This document shows, one piece after another, positions 26,395-35,955 of a stretch of 64,000 bases of DNA. The stretch's first letter is position 1. Every line of letters begins with the position of its first letter. Origin of the DNA: Pedobacter sp. BMA (lineage in GTDB: Bacteria > Bacteroidota > Bacteroidia > Sphingobacteriales > Sphingobacteriaceae); contig NZ_LECU01000012.1 in the NCBI RefSeq assembly GCF_001027745.1, forward strand, positions 1 to 64,000. The letters run 5' to 3'. Below the pieces are notes generated by a model, which worked only from the letters and a program-made list of their open reading frames with translations, made no database searches and was not told the DNA's origin. The translations under genes were made by a program, and so were the position numbers.

Positions 26395-26432
26395 GGTGGG
26401 TTAAAAGTGGCAAAAAGGTGGGGTAAAGGCGG
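26395..26432 (-). promoter_or_regulatory. G-rich direct repeats, 22-bp spacing, upstream of susC
   Basis: GGTGGGTTAAAAGTGG at 26395 and GGTGGGGTAAAGGCGG at 26417 (plus strand) share 13 of 16 positions and are 22 bases apart. They lie about 266 bases before the susC start, so an operator role is only possible. Confidence 0.3.
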
Positions 26433-26451
26433 ATGGGATGGGTGAGATGCA

Positions 26452-26515
26452 AAAAACCCGCAGAGCCAGACCATATTACTAAATTTCTTCAGCATTGGCA
26501 AGGATTTGCGGGATT
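26452..26515 (-). terminator. long-loop terminator after the dienelactone hydrolase gene
   Basis: On the minus strand CCCGCA, about 20 bases after the stop codon of the dienelactone hydrolase gene, pairs with TGCGGG roughly 45 bases further on, which is followed by TTTTTT. Inner pairing is imperfect. Confidence 0.5.
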
Positions 26516-26536
26516 TATTAAGGTGTAAAGCCGGAA

Positions 26537-27277
26537 TTATTTCAGTAATTCGGCCAGAAATGCGGTAGTGTGCTTCCAGGCCCTTTTTGCCATGATCTCG
26601 TTATAATCGGCAGATTTTGGGTCTGTGAAGGTATGTTTACTGTGTGCGTAGGTAATGATTTGCCAATCGGCATTGCCTTCATTCATTTCAGCAATGAGTT
26701 TAGACATTATTTCAGGGGTTACGCTTGCATCATCAGCTGGGTTCTCTACTAATATTTTAGCTTTTAACGGCCCATTTGGTCTGTCAGCAGCTTTACCTAA
26801 ACTACCGTGAATGGAGATGACACCCAAAACTGGCAAACCAGCACGGGCAGTTTCAAGTGCACCTGCACCACCGAAACAATAGCCGATAACTGCGATTTTA
26901 TCTGGAAGTGCACCAGCTTTCTTTAATTGTTCCAGCGCCAGACTAATCCGTTTCTGGTAAGCCTGATGATCCTGTTTATATTTTCCGGAAAGCTTAGCCG
27001 CAGCAGCATTATCGGCAGGAATGTTGCCTTCGCCATAAATGTCGGCAACAAAGGCTATGTATCCTTGCTTTTGAAGATCGAGCGCAGCAGTTTTCGCTTC
27101 CTCATCAATTCCTTTCCATGCCGGCAATACCAATACACCGGGAAGTTTTTTGCCAGCGTTAGGGGTTACCAAACCATTTAATTTCTGGTCTCCGTCGGAA
27201 TAGCTAACCGCCTTTAATTGTTGCGCATTTGCAAATCCGCTGATCAGCATAGCTGCTATTAACATTAATTTCTTCAT
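26537..27277 (-). CDS. dienelactone hydrolase family protein, exported
   Basis: A 246-residue alpha/beta hydrolase with a signal peptide ending in ANAQ. The nucleophile elbow is G132-Y-C134-F-G, a cysteine as in classical dienelactone hydrolases. The acid is D182 or D183 (NPADDASV), and the base is H215 in SKHTFTDP. Family members open lactone rings or cleave other esters. Export to the periplasm is unlike the catechol-pathway enzymes, so the substrate here is unknown. It lies upstream of susC on the same strand, separated by about 400 bases, and divergent from the M23 peptidase. Confidence 0.85.
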   Translation of the reverse strand: MKKLMLIAAMLISGFANAQQLKAVSYSDGDQKLNGLVTPNAGKKLPGVLVLPAWKGIDEEAKTAALDLQKQGYIAFVADIYGEGNIPADNAAAAKLSGKYKQDHQAYQKRISLALEQLKKAGALPDKIAVIGYCFGGAGALETARAGLPVLGVISIHGSLGKAADRPNGPLKAKILVENPADDASVTPEIMSKLIAEMNEGNADWQIITYAHSKHTFTDPKSADYNEIMAKRAWKHTTAFLAELLK

Positions 27278-27470
27278 TTTTCTTTATTGGTTTATATGTT
27301 TCTAAAATACGATTCTGGAATGATTGTGCCACCAATCAAAACAGGAAATTACAGGATAGGTTTGTTGATGATTGAAAAATTAAATCTGGATGATAGAAAG
27401 TAGCCGGTAATATCTCTGGCGGGGTAAAACTATCAGCAAAGGGGCTTGTTATTTAAAGAAATTATCATTT

Positions 27471-28790
27471 ATGTTGAAGCGACATCTCCTTTTTATATTA
27501 GCCACGTTTGCTATTGTGGCTATTTACTCCTGTAAATCCGGATCAGTTAACTTATTTAAAGCAGCCAATCCTCACGAACAATACCGAAGGAAACTGGAAA
27601 CAGCGGGACTCGACAAAACTGCGATGGGTTCGGCGTGGATTAATTCTTCATTATTAAGTTTACAAAAGGCGTTGACGATTGGTTTACCTTACCGGGAGAC
27701 AGGATTTTTTGGCGCAGATAAGGTGCAGGCGGTTACTTATAAATTCACGGCTACTAAAGGGCAAAAGTTGACGATCGCTTTAGCAAAGAAACCTGCACAA
27801 ACTGCATTATACCTGGACTTATGGTACGTTTCCGATGTAAGTAATCCCAAACTTATTGCTTCTGCCGACACACTAAACCGTGTACTTCAGCACGAAATAA
27901 ATGACACCGGAACGTATCTGATCCGTTTGCAGCCTGAACTTTTACAGAGTGTGGAATACACCCTGGAGATTACCACCGGTCCATCGCTCGCCTTTCCTAC
28001 ACAATCGAAAAGTAGTAAAAGCATTGGAAGTTATTGGGGTGATGGGCGCGATAATAATGCCCGCAAACATGAGGGTGTTGACATTTTTGGAACATTCAGA
28101 AGCCCTGTTGTGGCCATTGCCGATGGCACGGTAACCCGGGTAAACGAAAACAATTTGGGGGGTAAGGTGGTGTGGCTACGACCAAAAGGCAGGGATTACA
28201 CGCTTTATTATGCGCATCTCGACCAGCAGATTGCTACTGAAGGACAAGATGTTAAAACTGGTGATACGCTCGGTTTAATGGGCAATACCGGAAATGCTAA
28301 AAATACACCGACGCATCTCCACTTCGGGATTTATACTTCCGCCGGGGCAATCAACCCGCTTCCATTCATTGATCCGGTCACGAAGACACCCGCTAATATC
28401 ACTGCATCATTGATGAACCTGAAAAGGACATTACGTACTACAGGAAGAACAAGTTTACTGAGCACACTACAAAGCAAATCAGCGGCTGTATCGAACCTGT
28501 CGCCGGCAACGGTTCTTCGTATTAACGGCGCTACTGGCAACTATTACAGGGCAGAGCTGCCTGATGGGAGCAGCGGATTTATACCGATTGATGGAGTGGT
28601 ACAGAGCAGTAAGCCTCTACGAAAAATTAAAATCAATGCACAGCAACAGCAGGTTTATAACGAGCCTGATACCCTGGCCCCGGTTAAACTGCATTTAAAA
28701 ACAGGGGAAACCGTAAGTTTATTGGGCAACTTCAATAATTATCAGCTGGTGAGTAACGAGCAGAATGAGGTTGGCTGGATTGTGAAGTAA
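27471..28790 (+). CDS. M23 family peptidase lipoprotein
   Basis: A 439-residue lipoprotein; the lipobox is IYS-C (Cys21). Residues 195-300 are the M23 (LytM) domain with zinc ligands H200 and D204 (KHEGVD) and the HLHF motif (H282, H284). Residues 85-170 resemble a PPC-like beta domain, and residues 340-439 hold two SH3-like segments (TGNYYRAELPDGSSGFIPIDGVV and NEVGWIVK). It probably cuts peptidoglycan cross-links at the cell surface or in the periplasm. All catalytic residues are present, so it is likely active rather than a regulator such as EnvC. Confidence 0.9.
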   Translation: MLKRHLLFILATFAIVAIYSCKSGSVNLFKAANPHEQYRRKLETAGLDKTAMGSAWINSSLLSLQKALTIGLPYRETGFFGADKVQAVTYKFTATKGQKLTIALAKKPAQTALYLDLWYVSDVSNPKLIASADTLNRVLQHEINDTGTYLIRLQPELLQSVEYTLEITTGPSLAFPTQSKSSKSIGSYWGDGRDNNARKHEGVDIFGTFRSPVVAIADGTVTRVNENNLGGKVVWLRPKGRDYTLYYAHLDQQIATEGQDVKTGDTLGLMGNTGNAKNTPTHLHFGIYTSAGAINPLPFIDPVTKTPANITASLMNLKRTLRTTGRTSLLSTLQSKSAAVSNLSPATVLRINGATGNYYRAELPDGSSGFIPIDGVVQSSKPLRKIKINAQQQQVYNEPDTLAPVKLHLKTGETVSLLGNFNNYQLVSNEQNEVGWIVK

Positions 28791-29281
28791 TCTTTTAGCG
28801 AAAAACTTGCAGGATTTTGCCTATTTCTTTTTCCTTCATTGCTAATATGGCTCATTTGTAACGATTCCGGAAATATTTCCTTCATTCTTTGGAGGCTTGT
28901 CATATATCTTATAAGGCAGAAAAAACTTACAGCACTCATCGAAACGTCAATATCTCACCCGGAGTAACCTCCATACTTCGAAAGCCTGCTCAATATTATT
29001 AATTGAATACTCTGCTTCAAGTACTTCAATATTTTCAACCACATGCATTTCCGAACTGAAGCGTAACCTTGAAGATGATTCTAATGAATTCTGGTTCTTT
29101 TAAAATTAGCCTCTTGTGATAAAACTGAAACTGTAGAAAAACACCCCTAAATAGTTTGATTTTTCACCCATCGCGTCAATAATTAAGTCCCAAATTTGTT
29201 TAAAGGTTATTATAAACCCTGCTAACCAGTGTAGAATGTTACTAACAATAACGTTATCATTTTGATCAAATAAATTCAATC
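28791..29281. other. 491-base AT-rich gap
   Basis: No convincing gene is seen on either strand. The only open frame of note, 28742-28939 on the minus strand, overlaps the end of the peptidase gene and has no motif. The stretch may contain a decayed gene or the promoter of the small secreted protein that follows. Confidence 0.45.
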
Positions 29282-29812
29282 ATGAAAATTAAAATAATCT
29301 CACTAATAATATTCTGCTATTTTTCAAGCAAAAATACCTGGGCTCAAATCAACCCGTCAATAAGTATCAAAATACCATCAGGCTCAGTAAAATTATTAGC
29401 CCCAAATGCAGAAAAAAATCTTGGGCAGAGTTTTAAATCACACGCAAATATCCTTAGTATGAAGAACGCATATAAGATAAATAATATCATTTTAGGCTTT
29501 CAAGATTACATTGTTAAAAAGGAGAAAGCTAGAACACTAACCCAAATTAAAAAAGAACTTGAAGGGGTAATGGCTGAATTGGGGTTGCAATCTAACATAA
29601 TACAATCAGAGATAACAACTAAGAACCAGACAAAGTATCTAATTTGGAAAACTTTGCACGATGGTGAATATACTTATACACTAATATCTGATCCACAGCA
29701 AGCCTATTCGATGATTGCAAAAATAATGTTTAAAGTAGCTGAAAAAGCTGAAGCTGATATCGTATTTGAGACTTTCATAAATGATATTGCTTTTAAAAGA
29801 GAGGTAAATTAG
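29282..29812 (+). CDS. hypothetical secreted protein
   Basis: A 176-residue protein with a signal peptide, residues 1-21 ending in TWAQ. The mature part is lysine-rich and mostly helical or mixed, with no known motif. Base composition is more AT-rich than the neighbours, and it is flanked by a 490-base gap upstream, so it may be a recent arrival. There is no partner gene in an operon. Function unknown. Confidence 0.6.
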   Translation: MKIKIISLIIFCYFSSKNTWAQINPSISIKIPSGSVKLLAPNAEKNLGQSFKSHANILSMKNAYKINNIILGFQDYIVKKEKARTLTQIKKELEGVMAELGLQSNIIQSEITTKNQTKYLIWKTLHDGEYTYTLISDPQQAYSMIAKIMFKVAEKAEADIVFETFINDIAFKREVN

Positions 29813-29936
29813 TGTCAGAGATATTCTATAGAAATCCCGTCGGAGTCAGCCACTCAGATAAAGCTTTCGACCAAAACCCTGTTAATGACTATTAACAGCA
29901 GTCAATAGATAAGGAACTCCAATTGAGTAACACCTT

Positions 29937-30590
29937 CTAAAATATCACTATCGCTTGTTTCACCAATAAATATGCAGCAAGCACATAAAGAAATATGGCG
30001 ATGGACTTATTGATGATCAGGCTGCTCAAGGCAAACTTTTCCTGAATGAAAGTAGCAAAATGTGCATAAACATACAATGCCAGTGCCGAACCGAATCCCG
30101 AACCTACGGCAAAAACAACCAGAGAGAGGTAATCAGTTTCGATCCATTCGTGCAGAATGACATAGTTCCCGAAGAATAGCCAGAAAGGAATTTGCACCGG
30201 GTTGAGCACACCGAGGATTAAACCATAAAGCACGCTGCCGCTGCGTTTATCTTCTTCAGTATTACTTGTTTTAGGGACTTTTTTACGGTTGACCCAGGTG
30301 ATAGTTCCCATTGTAATAAACATCAGAATCATGAAGCAATCGACCAAAGTGCCAAGCCGGACTTCGCTTACTGCGGCATCGGGATTGATATCACTCATAG
30401 CCCAACGGGCGAAACGCATCATCCCAAAGGTAAAAAAAACCTCCACACAGGAGAATGACAGGATGAAATACCATACCTGTCGCATCCCCTTGTTTATGGC
30501 CAGCTGCGCCACGGTAAGATTGATATTACCGGGCGGAATATAGCCCATGGCGTTGAGAAGAATACCTATAATAAACGTTAAAAATAGCAT
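29937..30590 (-). CDS. LysE/RhtB family exporter
   Basis: A 217-residue integral membrane protein with about six membrane helices. The N-terminal GYIPPGNINLTVAQLAINKGMRQVW block is the LysE-family signature, including the conserved P-P-G and the following helices. Such proteins export amino acids or similar small molecules. A second NPVQIPFWLFFG block also matches. It begins 16 bases after the uvrA stop codon on the same strand, so it may be transcribed with uvrA; the functional link is unclear. Confidence 0.85.
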   Translation of the reverse strand: MLFLTFIIGILLNAMGYIPPGNINLTVAQLAINKGMRQVWYFILSFSCVEVFFTFGMMRFARWAMSDINPDAAVSEVRLGTLVDCFMILMFITMGTITWVNRKKVPKTSNTEEDKRSGSVLYGLILGVLNPVQIPFWLFFGNYVILHEWIETDYLSLVVFAVGSGFGSALALYVYAHFATFIQEKFALSSLIINKSIAIFLYVLAAYLLVKQAIVIF

Positions 30591-30606
30591 GGACGAAATT
30601 AGGTAT

Positions 30607-33411
30607 TTATTTTAAATGGCTTGCCAGGTATTTACCGGTATAGGAATTTTTCTGTTTAACGAGATCTTCTGGTATTCCTTCGAATACCAGTTCACCTCCC
30701 CCATCGCCACCTTCGGGACCAATATCGATCACCCAATCCGCACACTTAATCATATCCATGTTATGCTCAATTACCAGAATGGTATTGCCTTGCTCAATTA
30801 AGGTGTTGAGTGCTTTTAACAGCTTTTTGATGTCGTGAAAGTGAAGTCCGGTAGTTGGCTCATCAAAAATGAACATCGTTTTATTCGCATTGTTCCCTTT
30901 AATCAGAAAGGATGCAAGTTTGATTCGCTGTGCCTCTCCACCTGATAAGGTATTGGACGACTGCCCAAGATGTACATAGCCTAAACCAACATCTACAAGC
31001 GGATTCAGTTTATTAAGGATTTTTGGCTCATCTTTGAAAAACTCAACGGCCTCATCAATGGTCATATCCAGAATTTCGGATACATTTTTCTCTTTATAAA
31101 CCACATCTAGTACCTGCTGCTTGAAGCGTTTTCCGCCGCAAGCTTCGCAAGGCAGATAAATATCGGCCATAAACTGCATTTCAATTTTCACTTCGCCTTC
31201 ACCCTGGCAAACGTCGCAACGTCCGCCCTCTACGTTAAAAGAGAAAGCTGCCGGTTTGAGTCCCGCAGCTTTAGCTGCCGCCAGCCCTGAGAATAATGAC
31301 CGGATATCATCCCATGCTTTAACGTATGTTACCGGATTAGAACGGCTGGAACGGCCAATTGGATTCTGATCGACCAGCTCCACGGCACTCACCATTTCGT
31401 AATTACCAAATATCCCATCATAGGAGCCGGTTTGTTCACCAGCATAATTACCAATGGCTTTTTGCAGTGCCGGGTACAATATTTTTTTAACCAGACTGGT
31501 TTTTCCGGAACCGGAAACCCCGCTTACCGCTGTAAATACACCCAATGGGAATTTGACATCAATATTTTTCAGGTTATTTTCCCGTGCCCCTTTGATCAGG
31601 ACATGATCTTTCCATTTGCGGCGCTGTGCAGGAATTGCAATTTTCTCTTCGCCCGACAGGTATCGGCCGGTTAAGCTATTTTTATCTTTCAGGATAGATT
31701 CATAGTCGCCACTGAACACCAGATTACCGCCATGGGTACCGGCTTCAGGACCGATGTCTATGATATAATCGGCAGCACGCATCATTTCTTCTTCGTGCTC
31801 TACAACCAGCACAGTATTACCCACATTACGCAGGGAGAGCAGTACTTCTATCAGTTTATTGGTATCACGGGGGTGTAAGCCGATACTTGGTTCGTCCAAC
31901 ACATAGATGGAACCCACCAGACTACTTCCCAGAGAAGTTGCTAAATTAATTCTTTGAGACTCACCTCCTGATAAGGTATTTGATAACCTGTTCAGCGTTA
32001 AATAGCCAAGACCAACATTATTCAGATAAAGAAAGCGGTTATCAATTTCTGCCAGTAAACGTTTTGCAACTTTAGCATCTGTAGTATTCAGCTTCAGTTC
32101 ATTGAAGAAAACCAGGGCTTTCGACAAGGGCATCAGTACAACATCTATAATCGACTTTTCGGCAATTTTAACGTACGACGCATCTTTACGTAAACGGGAT
32201 CCTTTACATTCAGGACAAGTTGTTTTACCACGGTAACGCGAAAGCATCACGCGGTATTGTATCTTATAGGTTTGTTCTTCGAGTTCTTTAAAGAAATCAT
32301 TCAGCCCGGAAAAGTGCTTATTTCCAGTCCACAAGAGCTGTTGTTCCTTATCGGTAAGTTGGCTATATGCGCGGTGAATAGGAAAGTCGAACTTAGCAGA
32401 GGCTTTAATGAAGTTTTGCAACCAAACGCCCATTTTTTCACCACGCCAAGGTGCGATGGCATTATCATAAACGCTCTTGCTTTTATCTGGTATCACAAGA
32501 TCTTCATCAATGCCAATTACATTTCCATATCCCTCGCAACGTTTACAAGCTCCGTAAGGATTATTGAATGAAAAGAAGTTTGGTGTAGGTTCCTCGAACC
32601 TGATCCCATCAAGCTCAAAGCGATCGCTAAAGTGCTTTGTTTTTCCTTCAGCCTCTACATAACAATCACCTTTTCCTTCAAAGAAAGCGGTTTGTACCGA
32701 GTCGGCCAGGCGGCTTAAGGTTTCTTCTTCCTGATTGGTTACGATCCGGTCGATCAGAATCTGAACAGTTTTATCATCTGTAAGTTCAGCATCTTTGAAA
32801 TCGACATCTTCTAAAACAGATTCGATTTTCAAAATCTTCTGATCAATTAAAACCCTCAAAAAGCCTTTTTGCAATAAAATAGCGAGTTCTTCTTTTATAG
32901 TCCTGTTATTATGTGGATACAGTGGACAGAAAATAGTTACTGTAGTAGCTTCCAGCAGGGCGTTTACATAGTCTACTACAGAGCTTACCGAATCTTTTTT
33001 AACCTCTTTACCTGAAACCGGTGAGATGGTTTTGCCGATGCGGGAAAAGAGAAGCTTCAGGTAATCATATATTTCAGTAGACGTACCCACGGTTGAACGC
33101 GGATTTGATGTAATCACTTTTTGCTCAATGGCAATGGCGGGTGCAATACCTTTGATATAATCTACATCTGGTTTGTTCATCCTTCCCATAAACTGACGAG
33201 CGTAAGAAGACAAACTTTCGACGTAGCGGCGCTGCCCTTCAGCATATAATGTATCAAAAGCGAGAGAAGATTTCCCGGAACCTGACATTCCTGTAACCAC
33301 TACCAGTTTATTTTTTGGGATGGCGACATCTATGTTTTTAAGGTTGTGCACACGAGCACCTTTTATAATAATATTTCTATGCGGATCTTTTTCGGCTTCT
33401 TTTTTGCTCAT
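30607..33411 (-). CDS. uvrA: excinuclease ABC subunit UvrA
   Basis: A 934-residue protein of normal UvrA length. It has two ATPase cassettes: Walker A GMSGSGKSS near residue 41 and GVSGSGKTS near residue 625, each with an LSGGE signature and a DEPTTGLH or DEPSIGLH Walker B. Zinc-binding cysteine pairs are CKRC, CPEC, CDVC and CEAC. It recognises DNA lesions and loads UvrB in nucleotide excision repair. The RSSRSNPVTYVKAWDDIRSLF block is a canonical DNA-damage contact region. It is followed by a LysE-type exporter; uvrB and uvrC are not in the window. Confidence 0.97.
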   Translation of the reverse strand: MSKKEAEKDPHRNIIIKGARVHNLKNIDVAIPKNKLVVVTGMSGSGKSSLAFDTLYAEGQRRYVESLSSYARQFMGRMNKPDVDYIKGIAPAIAIEQKVITSNPRSTVGTSTEIYDYLKLLFSRIGKTISPVSGKEVKKDSVSSVVDYVNALLEATTVTIFCPLYPHNNRTIKEELAILLQKGFLRVLIDQKILKIESVLEDVDFKDAELTDDKTVQILIDRIVTNQEEETLSRLADSVQTAFFEGKGDCYVEAEGKTKHFSDRFELDGIRFEEPTPNFFSFNNPYGACKRCEGYGNVIGIDEDLVIPDKSKSVYDNAIAPWRGEKMGVWLQNFIKASAKFDFPIHRAYSQLTDKEQQLLWTGNKHFSGLNDFFKELEEQTYKIQYRVMLSRYRGKTTCPECKGSRLRKDASYVKIAEKSIIDVVLMPLSKALVFFNELKLNTTDAKVAKRLLAEIDNRFLYLNNVGLGYLTLNRLSNTLSGGESQRINLATSLGSSLVGSIYVLDEPSIGLHPRDTNKLIEVLLSLRNVGNTVLVVEHEEEMMRAADYIIDIGPEAGTHGGNLVFSGDYESILKDKNSLTGRYLSGEEKIAIPAQRRKWKDHVLIKGARENNLKNIDVKFPLGVFTAVSGVSGSGKTSLVKKILYPALQKAIGNYAGEQTGSYDGIFGNYEMVSAVELVDQNPIGRSSRSNPVTYVKAWDDIRSLFSGLAAAKAAGLKPAAFSFNVEGGRCDVCQGEGEVKIEMQFMADIYLPCEACGGKRFKQQVLDVVYKEKNVSEILDMTIDEAVEFFKDEPKILNKLNPLVDVGLGYVHLGQSSNTLSGGEAQRIKLASFLIKGNNANKTMFIFDEPTTGLHFHDIKKLLKALNTLIEQGNTILVIEHNMDMIKCADWVIDIGPEGGDGGGELVFEGIPEDLVKQKNSYTGKYLASHLK

Positions 33412-33673
33412 GAATAATAAAGGATTTTAAAACATAACCCATTTAATAAATGTAGGGTTTTAAAAACATACAAAAATAGGGTACTGAGGTCGTTAATTTA
33501 TTTTTTAACATTTTATTTTTTGTTTTTTGATAAAAAAATAACTTTCTTTGGATATTAACAAGCTCAGAACCAAACTAACAAGAATCAAAAAAGCATAGGA
33601 GAAAAGCTATAGAAATTAAACATCTACAAATTAATTTTTAGCAAATAGTACGGGATTTAGTGTAGGTAAACCT

Positions 33674-34258
33674 ATGGATTTACAATCATATAACGATCAG
33701 GACCTGGTAAAATTGTATATTACCGGGAACGAGAATGGATTGCAGGAACTTTTAAGACGACATAAAAGCAAGATTTATACTTCTATCTATCTATTGGTGA
33801 AAGACCAATACCTGGCAGAGGATATTTTTCAGGATGCCTTTATAAAAGTCATTAATACCCTGCGATCAGGACGATACAATGAGGAAGGCAAGTTCTTACC
33901 TTGGGTAATGCGTATTGCGCACAACCTGGTTATCGATTATTTCAGAAAAGAAAAAAGGACTCCGATCATTACCAGTTCTGATGGAATGGATGTATTCAAT
34001 ATGCTACACTTTTACGATGAAAGTGCGGAGGAAAGAATGCTACGTGATCAAACGCATAAAGATTTGAAGGCAATGATTCATTTATTGCCTGATGAGCAGA
34101 AAGAAGTGCTTTTAATGCGCCATTACGCAGACCTGAGTTTTAAAGAAATAGCCGATTTAACAGACGTAAGCATAAATACTGCGTTAGGGCGTATGCGTTA
34201 CGCTTTGAGCAACCTGAGAAAGATGCTCAAAACAAAGGAGATGACCTATAAAGGGTAA
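33674..34258 (+). CDS. ECF-type RNA polymerase sigma factor
   Basis: A 194-residue sigma-70 family protein with region 2 (residues 22-92, DQYLAEDIFQDAFIKVINTLRSG and PWVMRIAHNLVIDYFR) and region 4 (residues 130-185, LLPDEQKEVLLMRHYADLSFKEIADLTDVSINTALGRMRYALSNLR). It directs polymerase to a separate promoter class. No anti-sigma factor with a membrane helix is next to it; instead a 66-residue acidic protein follows. This pattern, with no FecR gene, differs from the SusC-linked ECF systems. Strong similarity across Bacteroidota suggests a core role, but that is recall, not a test. Confidence 0.9.
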   Translation: MDLQSYNDQDLVKLYITGNENGLQELLRRHKSKIYTSIYLLVKDQYLAEDIFQDAFIKVINTLRSGRYNEEGKFLPWVMRIAHNLVIDYFRKEKRTPIITSSDGMDVFNMLHFYDESAEERMLRDQTHKDLKAMIHLLPDEQKEVLLMRHYADLSFKEIADLTDVSINTALGRMRYALSNLRKMLKTKEMTYKG

Positions 34259-34346
34259 TGAAAAAGTTACATATTTTGTTTTAGGGATTGAAATAAAGCA
34301 TCTAAACAATCGTTAAGTTTATAAAACTTAGAACATTTAGTTGCTT

Positions 34347-34541
34347 ATGACAAAAACCTCTACATCGAACACAAATGTAAATTTACCTAATCACCCTATG
34401 TTTCAGCATAAAACTGATATAGAATCTGACACGGAAATCGACTTATTTTATGATCAAATCAAATCTAAGTTGGATCGGCTAGCTAAAAATCCAAGTGATG
34501 AAACCATCAATAAGATTTTGACCTACAGCAGATCGAAATAA
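34347..34541 (+). CDS. small hypothetical protein downstream of sigma factor
   Basis: About 64 residues, starting at the ATG that gives MTKTSTSNTN; a TTG two codons upstream is less likely. It is polar, with an acidic central stretch (DIESDTEIDLFYDQIKSKLDRLA) that should form an amphipathic helix. No membrane segment or zinc motif is present. It follows the ECF sigma gene by 88 bases and is closed by a strong terminator, so it could be in the same transcript and act on the sigma factor, but this is inference. Confidence 0.6.
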   Translation: MTKTSTSNTNVNLPNHPMFQHKTDIESDTEIDLFYDQIKSKLDRLAKNPSDETINKILTYSRSK

Positions 34542-34562
34542 CAAAAATTTACACGAGCTATA

Positions 34563-34593
34563 AGCTGCCCTGAAACCGGGGCAGCTTTTTTTA
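34563..34593 (+). terminator. Rho-independent terminator
   Basis: The stem AGCTGCCC / GGGCAGCT with a 7-base loop is followed by a T-run; it ends the sigma factor / small protein unit. Confidence 0.85.
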
Positions 34594-34699
34594 TTTTCCA
34601 CCTTTTGTATCATTCATTTGCCATCATGTTTGATGCATCTTCCATCTTCAGTAAAAAACAGGTACTTTTGCTTAGTGTAATTATAACACTAAGCAGAAC

Positions 34700-35896
34700 A
34701 TGAACAGAAATCTTATCCCGTTAACTTTAGGAGGTTTAGGTATTGGCATTACAGAATTTGTAATGATGGGTTTACTGCCCGACATCGCGGTTGATTTAAA
34801 GGTTAGCATTCCTGAAGCCGGACATTTGATATCTGCTTATGCTTTAGGCGTAGTAATTGGTGCACCATTACTGATTATGATTGCGGGTAAATACCCGCCG
34901 AAGAAAATACTGATTGCCTTGATGGTTATGTTTACTGCTTTCAACGCATTTTCGGCGTTTGCGCCAACCTTTGATACATTATTTATTGCCCGGTTATTAT
35001 CGGGCTTGCCACATGGCGCCTTTTTTGGCGTGGGCTCGGTGGTGGCAAGCAGGATTGCGGAAAAAGGAAAAGCTGCACAAGCTGTTTCGTTGATGTTTAT
35101 GGGTTTAACTATTGCCAACATCCTGGGGGTCCCGCTAGGGACTTTTATTGGCCATAACTTCTCGTGGCGGATTTCATTTGCGGTAGTAGTGTTTGTAGGC
35201 CTGGTTACTTTGCTTTCTCTAAAACTGTGGCTTCCAGCCTTACCTGCTACTGAGAACCGCGATCTGAAATCTGAGCTCAGCTTCTTTAAAAAGAAGGATG
35301 CCTGGATTATCATTTTTATGATTTCCATTGGTACGGGCGGATTATTTACCTGGTACAGCTATATTGCACCGCTCATGACCATCGTAGCAGGTTTTTCCGC
35401 TAATGCTGTTACTTACATTTTGATGCTGGCCGGCGTTGGTATGTTTATCGGAAATTATCTTGGTGGAAAGCTTGCCGACAGGTTCTCACCTGCTAAGGCT
35501 TCGGCAGTGTTATTGATTGCAATGGTTGCAACCTTAATCATCGTACACTTCGTTTCTTTCAACCAGCCACTGGCTTTAATCATGACTTTTATAACCGGTG
35601 CGGTATCATTTGCACTGGCCTCTCCTATTCAGATGTTAATGATTCAATCGGCGAAAGGTTCTGAAATGCTCGCTGCCTCGGCAAGTCAGGCGAGCTTTAA
35701 TATCGGAAATGCTTTGGGTGCGTTTTTTGGTGGACTACCGCTGGTTTATGGTTTCGACTATACCTCACCTGCTTACGTAGGTGCCGCAATGGCGCTTGCG
35801 GGTGCATTTTTTGCGTTCTGGTTAATCAAACGAAATGCATTAAAACCTCCTGGAGAACAAGTGGCGGCAAAATCAGAATACGTACCGATGCATTAA
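34700..35896 (+). CDS. MFS transporter (AraJ-like drug/sugar efflux)
   Basis: A 398-residue protein with twelve predicted membrane helices and the MFS order. The N-terminal block GGLGIGITEFVMMGLLPDIA is typical of DHA1-type exporters such as AraJ and YdhP. A loop GKYPPKKILI between helices 2 and 3 corresponds to motif A. It probably exports a sugar or small drug with proton antiport. It is monocistronic, and no regulator is adjacent, so the substrate remains unknown. Confidence 0.88.
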   Translation: MNRNLIPLTLGGLGIGITEFVMMGLLPDIAVDLKVSIPEAGHLISAYALGVVIGAPLLIMIAGKYPPKKILIALMVMFTAFNAFSAFAPTFDTLFIARLLSGLPHGAFFGVGSVVASRIAEKGKAAQAVSLMFMGLTIANILGVPLGTFIGHNFSWRISFAVVVFVGLVTLLSLKLWLPALPATENRDLKSELSFFKKKDAWIIIFMISIGTGGLFTWYSYIAPLMTIVAGFSANAVTYILMLAGVGMFIGNYLGGKLADRFSPAKASAVLLIAMVATLIIVHFVSFNQPLALIMTFITGAVSFALASPIQMLMIQSAKGSEMLAASASQASFNIGNALGAFFGGLPLVYGFDYTSPAYVGAAMALAGAFFAFWLIKRNALKPPGEQVAAKSEYVPMH

Positions 35897-35955
35897 GGTT
35901 TTTTTTCCGATCACCAAGTTGACCGTGGCAAACGCCTAAAGACAGGCATGCATAA

